A stretch of 64,000 nt of DNA from Tribonema minus. Lineage: Eukaryota; Sar; Xanthophyceae; Tribonematales; Tribonemataceae. The position numbers and the translations under genes are program-made. Shown here one piece after another: positions 11,162 to 20,902 of the stretch (position 1 is its first letter; each line of letters begins with the position of its first letter). The DNA lies in NCBI GenBank assembly GCA_017506865.1, contig JAFCMP010000083.1, forward strand, positions 124,001 to 188,000. Direction: 5' to 3'. The notes under the pieces were generated by a model that worked only from the letters and a program-made list of their open reading frames with translations, searched no databases and was not told where the DNA came from.

Positions 11162-14100
11162 ATGCACGACATTGAACTTCGGGTCGAAGTGAGGCGTTTC
11201 GTTGAACACCAGGACGGTGCGTCGAGATCATTTGTATTCTTTACAATCAGCTATCATTTCTCAGCTGTCACCCTTTTGTTCCGTCACCTGTCTCGACCCG
11301 GGCCATGCAGTGCACAATGTCTGCTGTTGAAGTGAAAAACAGATTGCGAGCGCGCTGAAGCTCCCCTACCTCGTGGGGACGCCTCCTTTTGCTTCCTTTC
11401 CGCGCAGGTCACATCGTCTATGAAGCGGTCGTCTGTCTGCTCAGCACAGATCAGGCAAGCATTTGCCTCCAGGTTCACCATATTGCGTTGCCCTGTGTCG
11501 GAATGCACGCTGTGAGTGCAAGGCGTATCTGTGCCGGAAGTTATCGGGATCGTCGGTATTCGATGGACTCCGCTCTTCGCGACTGTCATGTGCGGTTGCT
11601 GCTTGTTGAAAACACCAACTCCTGCACAGTCCATGACCACGCGTCGAAGGCGTTGCCGACCACGTGCACGCACGCCAGAGCTCTCACACTTTCCCCATGA
11701 CAGAATTAGGTATTATCGATCGTAGAAGCATGTGAAGCTGCAATACGCTGCATGAGTTTTGCTCCTCATCACCACGAATATTGGGCTGTGCTGGTTTTCA
11801 AAGTCTCATGCGTGTCAACGACCAACCATCTTTCTCATCTCCAGGTATGGAGCGTGCACAAACGGTACTCGGCGTTCGTGCGGCTGCGGGCGGCGCTGAA
11901 GGCGCGCTACCTCGGCGGCCATGGCGCGCCAGCGGCGGGCGTGAAGTTCACGGGCGACATCCCGCTGCACGACATACTGAGCCACTGCAAGCTGCACCGC
12001 CACCCTTTGAGCCGCCTGGTCTCGCACGAGAAGGCGCTGGAGCAGCGCAGGGCTGACTGCAGCCATTTCCTGCAGGTCAGTGCGTCACGTGTAACCATTC
12101 AGCGATCGTATGTGCACTCGTTTGCACCAGGTCCGAGCTGGCGGTTACTAGCGGTTACCGCTGGCCTTCGCGCCTCCAGCTGCCTCGCGTTGTTCTCCAT
12201 CGTGCAGGAATAGCAGCGGGCGGACTGCAGCCATCCCAGCATACTGGTGATGTAGCGACAGCTTTAACTGAGCAGTTTGGCAATTGCTATCCAACTTGGC
12301 ACCTTGGAGAGGCCTTTCATGCCCAAGACAGCCAACTTCAATGGCACCGTCGCTTTAAGTGGAAGCTGCCTCCACGCACTGCATGACGCATCAGCACAAA
12401 TTCTGCTTTCTTGAAGTGCATCCTTGGACCTGCTACAGAGCGACTCCCCCCCCCCTCCCCCCACCCCCATCATCATTCACTCCGTTTCTCAGCAGCTGCT
12501 GATGCCCCCCATATCCATTCACTCCGTTCCGCCGCAGCTGCTGGTGGGTCTGCGGCCCGTTCCGCAGGAGGTCGCTGCGTTCCTCGAGCTCCTGCACGAG
12601 CAGCGCCTCGCGCTGCGCACGCACGGCTCCGGCGCCTACAGCTATGCCATCGCGTCGCCGCCGCTGTCCGTGCCCGCGTCCCCCCCCTCCTCGGCGGGGG
12701 GCGCCTCGGAGGGGAGAGGGGGTTCATCCCCCCCCCTCGCGTCGCCGCCGTCGCCCGACGGCAGCAGCGCCGAGGACTGGTCCTCGGACGACGACGCGTT
12801 ATATATGCAGGCGCGCGCGGCGGTCGTGGTGGTGGACTCGCGCGAGCCGGGGGACGCGGTGAACGAGGACAGGGGGGTGGCGGCGGCGGCGGCGGTGGCG
12901 ACGCTCAACGGCGGCGGCGGCGGCAACGATCGGATGGAGGTGGTGGACGAGGGGGATGGGGGGAAGGGGGCGGAGGGTGGAGGGGAGGGGGCGGAGCAGG
13001 ACATGGAGGCGACGCTCCTGCTGGAGTTTGTGCTGGGGTACATTGAGGGGGTCGTGAGGGGCGCGGTGGAGTCGCAGGTGGGGGCTGCGGGTGTTGACGC
13101 GTACGCGTCCAGCGTTTGTGCATTGCGTGTGTCTTTCAGTCGATTGAGTGCGTCCTGCAATTGCAATGCTCAACAGGGGCATAGGGGGGCGCTTCACCCC
13201 CAGCTGCCGGAGGTTGTGGAGGCAGCGCTCCTGATGTTGGTTGTGCTGGGGTGCACTGGCGGCATCGTGACAGGCCTGATGGAGATTGTCGATTATTCTG
13301 TCAGTATGTGAGTCATCTCCTAGTGGCAAGAGCGCTGTGCACTTTCTGGATCCAGGGCGGCGCATGTCAAGGTGGCATGCATATATTGGGCGATGAAGGG
13401 TTCTAGTAGACAACTGTCTCACACATAAAGCCGGGGGCCTCACTGACTTGCATCCGGCTGATGCTCTGAGTTGTAGAGAGTATCGAAGCTTTCCAGGATA
13501 TGCCGGCTCATTGCAGGCGCCTTCTGCGTAAACTCATGCGTACACGTCACCACACATCTTGCAGTACCTCACAACTGAGTAATCTCAGCCGACCTTGAAC
13601 ACCCCCTAGGTTGAACACCTGTTGAGCACTGCATATGCGTCACGTGTAACATGAACTTGCACATGAAAGTTGCACATGCCGATGCAACCGTTATGACAGT
13701 TGAAGGAACTCGATTGAGTAAAACACTATGAAGCCAGCAGTTGCGTCTTATCGTGCATTGGGGCACGTTTGGTGCTTTCAATTAGCGCTCTCTGCCTGGT
13801 CAGTTGTTCTGGTCCGGCCTCCACGCTCGTGCCGCTGACAACAGCGTGTCCCAGTTTGGTCACGCGACGCCACAGTGTGTTCTGAGGTATGTATTGAAGT
13901 ACTACAGCGTATGGCTCAGTGCAGTGCCTATCACTGAGACCGCCATACTCACCGCCTGCAGCATCACCTGAGCTGTCAGCAGGGCGCGCGTGCGCAGCCA
14001 CTGCTCTCACGCCACCACGCACGGTTGTAGTCACGGGCCACCCAAGCACGTGCTTTCAGGCGCTTACTTCCAATCTGCCCTGACACTGAGCCCACCCTAA

Positions 14101-16572
14101 CGAAATGTTGCTCCAAACGTGTGCAGGCACCGCGCAGGCTGCAGCAGGCCGCCGCCGCCGCGCCCCTGCTCTCGGAGGACGACCAGCGGCTGCGGATGGC
14201 GCAGCTGGCGAGCTTACACGTTGCGGGCCTCGGGGAGGCAGAGCTGGTGCTGCTGCTGAGACACTGCGACTGGAGCGCGCAGCGTGCGGCAGCGCTCTAC
14301 CAGGTGTGAAACCACCTGTACTCATATATATCCTTGGGAATGTAGAGGCTCAGCCGCTCCTTGTCGCGGCTGTAAACTGGCGACTGGAGAGTGTCTGCAC
14401 GGAGCAGGACGCCGTCGTCGTTGAGGCGATTGTCGGATGCAGTCACGGCGGCGTCATGCAGGAGCGTTGTCACGAAACTGCCGTATGATGCGCCCTGCAT
14501 CTGCATTCCATGATTGGGTGCTGGTTTCTGGTTTCCAACAGAGGTCAGAATCATGGCAGCATTCAGCATTGCTGATCAGATCAGCTGCTAAGTGGCAATG
14601 TAATACTCATACAAAAACTTGTCTGCACTGGTTTCTGGTTTCCAACAAAAGTCAAGATCATTGCAGCATGCAGCATTGCTCATCACATCAGCTGCCAAGT
14701 GGCAATGTAATGCTCGTACACGAAGTTGTATGTACGGCATGAGCGTACAGTTTGCGGCAGCGCGCTGTCCAGCCCGGCCAGCTTCGAATAGACGCCAGCG
14801 CGACGGCAGACACTTTCTGAGGTAGGAAACATGGTCAGATTCATGGCGGTGTTGTCGCCCAATTCACACTGTTCGCGTATGGGAACAATGCTCTGCGTGT
14901 ACAATGCTGGTGCGCCCCGCCTGTGCTCACCCACCAGGTATCTTTCTGCAGTGTGAGGCAGCATGGCAGTGTCTGATACGCAAGGTCAGAACCCATTGGA
15001 GTCCAAGTCTGAGTCTGACTTGTGCGCTTCGCACCTGCGCCCATTTCAATGCAGGAGCTCGTGGCCGCGGGCAAGGGCTTTTTGGAGCCCGTGCCAGCGG
15101 CGCCAGAGCGCGTGCGCGGCGCGACCAACGGCGGCAACACCTGCTACCTGGACAGTTTGCTGGTGGGTGCACAAAGCGAATGCAGCACATGGAAAGCGCT
15201 GCATGTGATATTGTTGAAGCGTAAGGACTCCACTTAAAGCGCCAGAGAGTGCACGTGCCACTCGGGCTTTTTGAGTGGGGGCGCTGAGAAACGGCATTGC
15301 GACTCACTCCACATCAGACTTGCCTGTGTGTTGTGGAGGCGAAGCGCTGCTGAGTGTTCTATATGGTCATGAACTGCAGCGTGTCACATGCCTCAATGGC
15401 AAAGAAATTAGTAATGGGTTTGGAGTCTAATCGCTAACTCTACGTAATGCATCACCAACTGCTGCTGCAACGTTAGCATTCTGGTCAGGCCGCCAACAGC
15501 AGCTTTCCACCGCAGGCGTGCATGTGGTCAAATACATGATGTGTGGAGCTCTGACCCCCCCCCCCCCCCCCCACTCCCCGCTGCTTGCTGTGCGCCTGTG
15601 CAGTTCGCCATGTTCGCGTGCACGAGCGCGTTCGACTGGCTGCTCATGAAGCCCCTGCGGCGCACGGACCCCGCATCTCTGCACCTTCTGCAGATGAACT
15701 TGAGGTTCTTCGTGGGACAGGTGCGCGCACACGCATCCGCGGTACTCGTCGAAAAGGACACCTGGGTTCAGAGGGGAAGCCATGTACCTGAGTCGTCTTA
15801 GCGGCCTTGTGCTTGCCCTGCTCGGCCGTCTCGCCCAACGCTAACATGACCTTGCAGAATGCTGAGACACGTCCAAAGCAGGAAGTTCCGCAAGTGCCTG
15901 TGGATTTCACCACAGAGCTTCGCCCATCATCCATGCTCCTCAAGCCACGGACCACGTCTGCAGGCGGTGTCTGGACTTGCTGACTTCTGAACCCCCCCCC
16001 CCCTCTCCCTGTTGCGCGCTGCTGCAGATGAGGCGCGGAGCGCTGGTGCCCGGCGACCACGCGAACGTCATCCGGCGCTGCCTGGTCGGCTGCGGCTGGG
16101 GGACCGCCGCGGGGGTGGGCGGGGACAGCGGCGCACTGCACTCGCAGCAGGTGCGCAAGCATGGTTGACGTCGCTTACAGCGGGGTAAAGTTGAAGTTGA
16201 AGTTAAAGACTGAGCGATGGACACCGCGCTGCGCACTTGCGCGGCTCTGAAACGGCGACTTTACTCTCGCTCGCCCCCCCCCGCACCACCTCCCTCCCCC
16301 GCCGTCTGTGTGGGATGTGAGCGAGCTGCACAGCTTGTGGCTCGCACTCTTCTGCGTGGCATCGCTGCCGCTCTGCCATTGCGTGTTCTGCAGCCGCCTT
16401 CTCCCCGCTGACTCCACTTGCCGCTGATCCTGAGCGCCGCTGCTAGCACTCCGCAGGCCGCGTCGTTCTGCGGTCCGCGCCAACTTTGAAGTTGCTTACA
16501 CTGCAGTGGGGCCAAGTTGGGAGGGATGACACCGCGCGCGCTTACGCCGCCCCTTTGACGGCGCCATCGCTC

Positions 16573-16603
<31 letters not shown>

Positions 16604-19600
16604 ACGCACCTGCCCGCTGTGCAGGACGCGAGTGAGCTTTACGGCTTCCTGCTGGCGCTGTTCCGAGCGCCTACGCGACCAGTAGGTTCACCTCCTGTAC
16701 GCCGTGCTGCTTTTTCGCCGTGACGCCAGCCGCTGTGGCGCCGCGCACATCGGTACATTGCGCCGCCTTGAAACGGTGCATTCACACACAAACACACACC
16801 CATTTACCCTCTGTGCAGGATGTGAGCGAGCTGTACGGCTTCCTGCTGTCGCTGTTCCGCGCGCCGACGCTGCCGCTGCCACTGAGCCACTTCGTGTTCC
16901 GCAGCTGCCTGTCTCCACGCCGCTGACTCCAATCACTAGTCGTCTCACTAGTCGTATCGAGGGCCGCTGCTAGCACATCGCAGGCCGCGTCGCTGTGCCG
17001 TCTGCGCTAACGCCGCCATCGCTCACGCACATGCCCTCTGTGCAGGACGTCAGGGAGCTCTGCTGCTGTCGCTCTTCCGCGCGCCAACGCTGCCGCTACC
17101 AGTTCACATCCTGTGCTTGTGCTCTTTCGCCCTGACGCCAGCCGCTGTGGCGATGCGCACGCCGCATGTTACTGCGCCGCTCTGAAACGGTGCATTCGGT
17201 GCATTCGCACACAAACACACCCGTTTACCCTTTGTGCAGGATGTGAGCGAGCTCTACGGCTTCCTGTTGTCGCTGTTCCGCGCGCCAACGCTGCCAGCAG
17301 TACAACTCCTGCGCGCCGCGCTGCTCTTTCGCCGTGGCGCCAGCCGCTGTGGCGCTGCACACATGGTTATCGCCGTGACGCCAGCTGCTGCGGCGCCGCA
17401 CACGTGGTTACATTTGCCGCTCTGAAACGGCGCATCCCCCCCCCCCCCCCCTGCGCCCGCCCTTTGTGCAGGATGTGAGCGAGCTGTACGGCTTCCTGCT
17501 GTCGCTCTTCCGCGCGCCAACGCTGCCGCTGAGCGAGCGCCTCTTCCACGGCGGCGTGAGCACGGACTACGACTCCAAGCTCGGCGGCGAGCGCGCGCTG
17601 CACCTGAGCCTGCCGCCGCGCGCGGAGCTCGATGCGGGCGCATCCAGCGTCGCGCTGGAGCAAGGTACATACCGTATGTTGCTCTGCACTGATCAGTTGT
17701 GATTGCTGAAGTTTACACGCCAAAGAGCATGTGCTCTCACCTTGCGCATCAACATGCACCCTCATTTAGCACTTGCGGTCAACGGAGTATTTGTAGACAC
17801 GCTGTGATACTGTTGTCATCATGGTACGCCTTGCTTTTGCATTTTGCGCACAGCTCCCTGTGTGTTTGTGGGAAGACACACTCACTATACAAATTGCGAT
17901 TACCTGCCTCTTCATGTGCAATCTTGTAAGCGCTACTGTGCTGGTTGCGCGCGTGCGGGCTGCGGACGTCGTGCATGTAACTGTCATGTAACTGTCACAC
18001 ACACAATGGATCATCGCATGCGCTTTGCACCATCTGGCGGTCGCGCTGCGTCGCCGCTGCGTCACGACTCCTTGTGCGGCGCGTCCTCAGAGGCTGCACG
18101 GCAGCAGCCCTGCGCAGCACAGTCTATCGTGAGTCGTCCCCTGCGTCCCTCGTGGTGAGCATCGCTGTCAGTACCAGTCACGGCTTCGACCCAGGCTTTC
18201 TGCTCCTTGCGTCAGTGCTGCGCAGCGATTTGCCTGACTCGCACTCGAACGCGCCGCGGAGCGTGAGCTGTCACAGACGCCATCTCTTTGTTTACTGCAT
18301 TTGCAAAGCGCGTTGGAACCCGTCTCCCTCAGAACGTCTCGAACCTCTCTGGCATTCTTGACCCTGGACCATCTGCTCGCTTGCTGCATCAGTGCTCCGC
18401 TACAACCTGTTTGACTCGCGCGTGGAGGGCCTGCGGCGGCAGGTGAGCGGCGACCTCTCAGAGCGCCAGGTGGCGGCCTGGAAGCAGGTCTTGCTGCTCC
18501 CCTTCTACGCGCTGGAGGAGCCCGCTTCAGCTCAGGAAGAGGTGGGTGCATTGCATTCGCTATGTTACTGGTGGCACCCGTGATGTGCGCAGTCAAAGTG
18601 TTGCTGCTTTGTATTGCGCACGTCGTGTCATCAGAGTGTGCCGCTTTGTGTTGTGCGTTGACGCTGCTCCCCCTCTACGAGGCCGCTTCAGCTCAGGAAG
18701 AGGTTAGTGCACTGAACACCCATTGCAAGGGGGTAGTGCCTCTGAGGTGCAGTGCAAAGTCGCTGTCATCATTGTCATGCTGCTTCGTGTTGTGCCAACT
18801 GCTGTCATCAGGGTGTGCTACTTCGTGTTGCGCGTTGAATGGCATCTGGTGCACAGCGCTGCTTGCGCGCAGCGGCGCTCTGTCTACGGCCTGAACGAGA
18901 GTGTTCAAGTCCACGCACGTAGCGATTTTAAAGCCTGAAGACAACACAATGGTGAGCTGTTGGTGCATATTTGTTCATCCGAACTGACATCATGGTACTT
19001 CAAGTGGCCCAGGCCTGGCACTGCAGATCGAAGGTTCATCTCCGCTGCGTCATGCTGCCTGAATGCTGAGCGCTTGCACTTCAAGTTTATGCACTTGAAG
19101 TCTGCCACCATCGCCTCACCATTTGATGCGCTGTGTGCTGCTGCAGCACGCGGTCCACCACGGCCGCGTCATGCTGCCCGTGGTGCTGAAGCGCTATCAG
19201 CTGCAGCAACGCGATGGGGGGCGGGGGGGGGGCAAGGGGGACGCCGCAGGGGGCCTCGTGCACGTGCGGAACCAGCTGCCAGGTGCGACATGGCCCTAAC
19301 CCTAACTGAAGATGTGGGCTACTGCGCTTCCAAGGGCGGGCCAGTGCTGTACATACCTCAGTATTCATGTATGCTACAAATGAGATGATGTTGAAACGTT
19401 TTGTTTGTAATGAAGATTATAAATTTACAAAATTAGGGAAAGCAGGTAGAAATCGTTGGTATGGTAGACGACCAATTGTAAGAGGGGTTGCAATAAATCC
19501 AGTAGATCACCCACAGAAGTACTCTTTGATGCCTTCTGACTACACTACAAGTACACTGCACCGCACGTGTCAGTACACTGCACTGCACCGCGGCCTTCCC

Positions 19601-20902
19601 AATTCACCAGGACGCACCATGCAGACCAGGCACGCTAGCAAGTACCGCTCTTGCTCTTGGCTTGTGGCAGTGGCTACCTGCAACAAGCTGTAGCTGTGCA
19701 TGCGACCTTGTCCTCGCGCGTCATCACAACCGCTTTTATAACGCGCGCGAGGGCATCATCCGCAACCCCCTCCCCCCCCCCCCCCCCCCCCCCCTTCCAC
19801 ATCGGTCGCAGTGATCATCCCCAACAAGCTGGACTTCTCGGACTTTGTCTCGGACGGCGACGCGGCGCGCGCGGGCGACTTCGTGCTCGTCCTGCGCAGC
19901 GCCGTCTGCCACCGCGGCGGCGCGTCGCTGCAGAGCGGCCACTACGTCGCGTACGCGTCGGCCGCCGCGCCCACGCACGTCGCCGCGACCACCGTCACCG
20001 ACTTCAGAAAGGCGGCTGCGGCAGCACAGCAGCAGCCGCAGAAGGCGCCCTTCGACATGGCCGGCGCCGCCGCGATGGAGACCGCCGCCGCCGCTTCTGA
20101 CGCTAGCCCTTCTGGCGAACAGGCGACGCTGCCGGCGGCGGCGGCGGAAACGGCGACACCCTTTGGCTGCCCGTGGCTGCTGCTGGATGACCTGATGCGC
20201 AGGGGGGGGGAGGAGGGGGGGGGGGGCGGGGGGGCGACGAGGGTGGCAGCGCTCAGCTCGCCGCCGGAGCTCGCGCACGCGTTCGGCGAGGAGCTGCCGG
20301 TGTGCGCGTACATGCTGTTCTTCGAGCTGGTGGACGCGCGCGGCGGCGCGGGCGGCAACGTGCTGCAGGTGAGATGCTATACCTTGCAGTATGCTGGCTG
20401 TGAACGCGTTTGAGAGATGAACCATGTTGTGTGAAGTACTTCAAGTGAAGTACTTGATTGAAGGGGATGGTCGCACCTGTCCAGCCAAAAGGGTGTGCGC
20501 CGTCTGCTGTTATTGTGTGGTTCTCCGCCTTGACCTTCGCACACCCGTGAGCCGCGCTGCGGCTGGGTGCCTGCAGTGTCGCAGGGCGCTCGCGCTGAGC
20601 TTGTGGGACAGAGCGCACGGTAGCGCTTGCGACACAGGGAGTCGGCGGGTGCTCTCTTTCTCGTACGCCTCCCACAGAAGGCATGCGCTGGCTCGCAGAA
20701 TGCAGAGCAATGAGTTCACGGGCGCACGAGTCGACTGGGCTCAGCAACTCACTGCCGTGTGCACCGCCGCGCTGCGCACTCCGCTTTCACGCAGGGGCTG
20801 CGCGAGAGCGCGGATCTCGCCATGGCGCAGCGCCTGCAGGTGGAGGAGGAGGGCGCCGCGACAGCAGCGGTGTGCGCTCAGGACAACTGCCCCATCTCCT
20901 GA
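11162..20902 (+). CDS. Ubiquitin-specific protease with N-terminal PX domain and UBA-like segment
   Basis: Thirteen exons join in phase to 846 residues: 11162-11216, 11408-11454, 11845-12075, 12538-13077, 14127-14303, 15055-15162, 15604-15720, 16028-16150, 17472-17664, 18393-18541, 19147-19282, 19812-20368, 20795-20902. Residues 1-130 form a PX (phosphoinositide-binding) domain: the strands HDIELRVEV and HIVYEAVV, then [10 protein letters not shown], then the C-terminal helix. A Gly/Asp/Glu-rich linker follows. Residues 310-350 resemble a UBA domain ([15 protein letters not shown]). The peptidase C19 fold runs from about 370: Cys box [11 protein letters not shown] (Cys about 380), [20 protein letters not shown], His box [10 protein letters not shown] (His about 669) and WLLLDD. 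The C-terminus ends in a UIM-like helix ([11 protein letters not shown]). It should remove ubiquitin from proteins at phosphoinositide-containing membranes. Intron 2 (11455-11844) begins GC, not GT. Confidence 0.92.
12473..12545. repeat. Duplicated acceptor edge before USP exon 4
   Basis: The sequence CATTCACTCCGTT.C.CAGCAGCTGCTG at 12473-12500 is repeated at 12515-12542, a shift of about 42 bp. The second copy carries the acceptor used in my model (exon starts at 12538). The first copy offers an alternative AG. Confidence 0.65.
13195..13290 (+). repeat. Decayed copy of the 3' end of USP exon 4
   Basis: This segment resembles exon 4 positions 13000-13070, sharing GAGGC.GCGCTCCTG, GTGCTGGGGT and GGC.TCGTGA. 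It lies about 200 bp downstream, inside the intron. It has diverged more than other exon-edge copies, and so appears older. Confidence 0.55.
14519..14740. repeat. Two-copy tandem repeat in USP intron 5
   Basis: A unit of about 110 bp is present twice (about 14519-14630 and 14631-14740). The shared core is CTGGTTTCTGGTTTCCAACA, then CAGCATT...GATCA..TCAGCTGC.AAGTGGCAATG. Unlike other arrays here it is not clearly anchored on an exon edge. Confidence 0.8.
16573..16599. repeat. CA dinucleotide microsatellite
   Basis: An uninterrupted run of about 13 CA units in the USP intron before exon 9. It is simple sequence with no evident role. Confidence 0.85.
16625..17471 (+). repeat. Four tandem decoy copies of the start of USP exon 9
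   Basis: Exon 9 (17472-17664) begins [19 protein letters not shown]. Its first 55-75 bp plus the acceptor and part of the preceding intron recur at 16625, 16819, 17046 and 17240. Copies 1, 2 and 4 keep the frame (copy 1 reads [19 protein letters not shown]) and each follows a good CAG acceptor. Copy 3 is deleted and frameshifted. After the shared part the copies diverge, and copy 2 runs into a stop. Only the 17472 copy continues into conserved USP sequence ending at a donor in the right phase, so I take it as the real exon. Inclusion of an upstream copy would duplicate this segment or truncate the protein. Confidence 0.85.
18661..18702 (+). repeat. Duplicated donor edge of USP exon 10
   Basis: The last 40-odd bases of exon 10 (coding for the ASAQEE end) recur about 161 bp downstream, followed by a usable GTTAGT donor. 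The copy is in the same orientation and shows several substitutions. Confidence 0.75.
19388..19512 (+). pseudogene. rpl2: Organelle-derived rpl2 fragment inserted in a USP intron
   Basis: An AT-rich stretch in an otherwise GC-rich gene encodes, in one open frame, [15 protein letters not shown] followed by [13 protein letters not shown]. This is the signature of bacterial-type ribosomal protein uL2 (rpl2), which normally continues HGGG; here the match stops abruptly. Codons are strongly A/T-ending, as in an organelle genome. It lies in the intron 19283-19811 of the USP and is not part of that protein. I read it as a nuclear insertion of mitochondrial or plastid DNA. The short fragment does not settle which organelle. 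Confidence 0.85.

Noticed and set aside
10949-11209. Minus-strand frame with [20 protein letters not shown]
   Set aside because: It is antisense to USP exon 1 ([18 protein letters not shown]), has no AG acceptor, and opens only from a GTG.
11370-11492. Minus-strand frame with [20 protein letters not shown], at first taken for a zinc-finger exon
   Set aside because: It overlaps the plus-strand PX exon at 11408-11454, which matches the family and joins in phase with exons on both sides.
12411-13046. 211-codon plus-strand frame rich in Arg and Gly
   Set aside because: It is an out-of-frame shadow of USP exon 4; the other frame carries the end of the PX domain and joins in phase.
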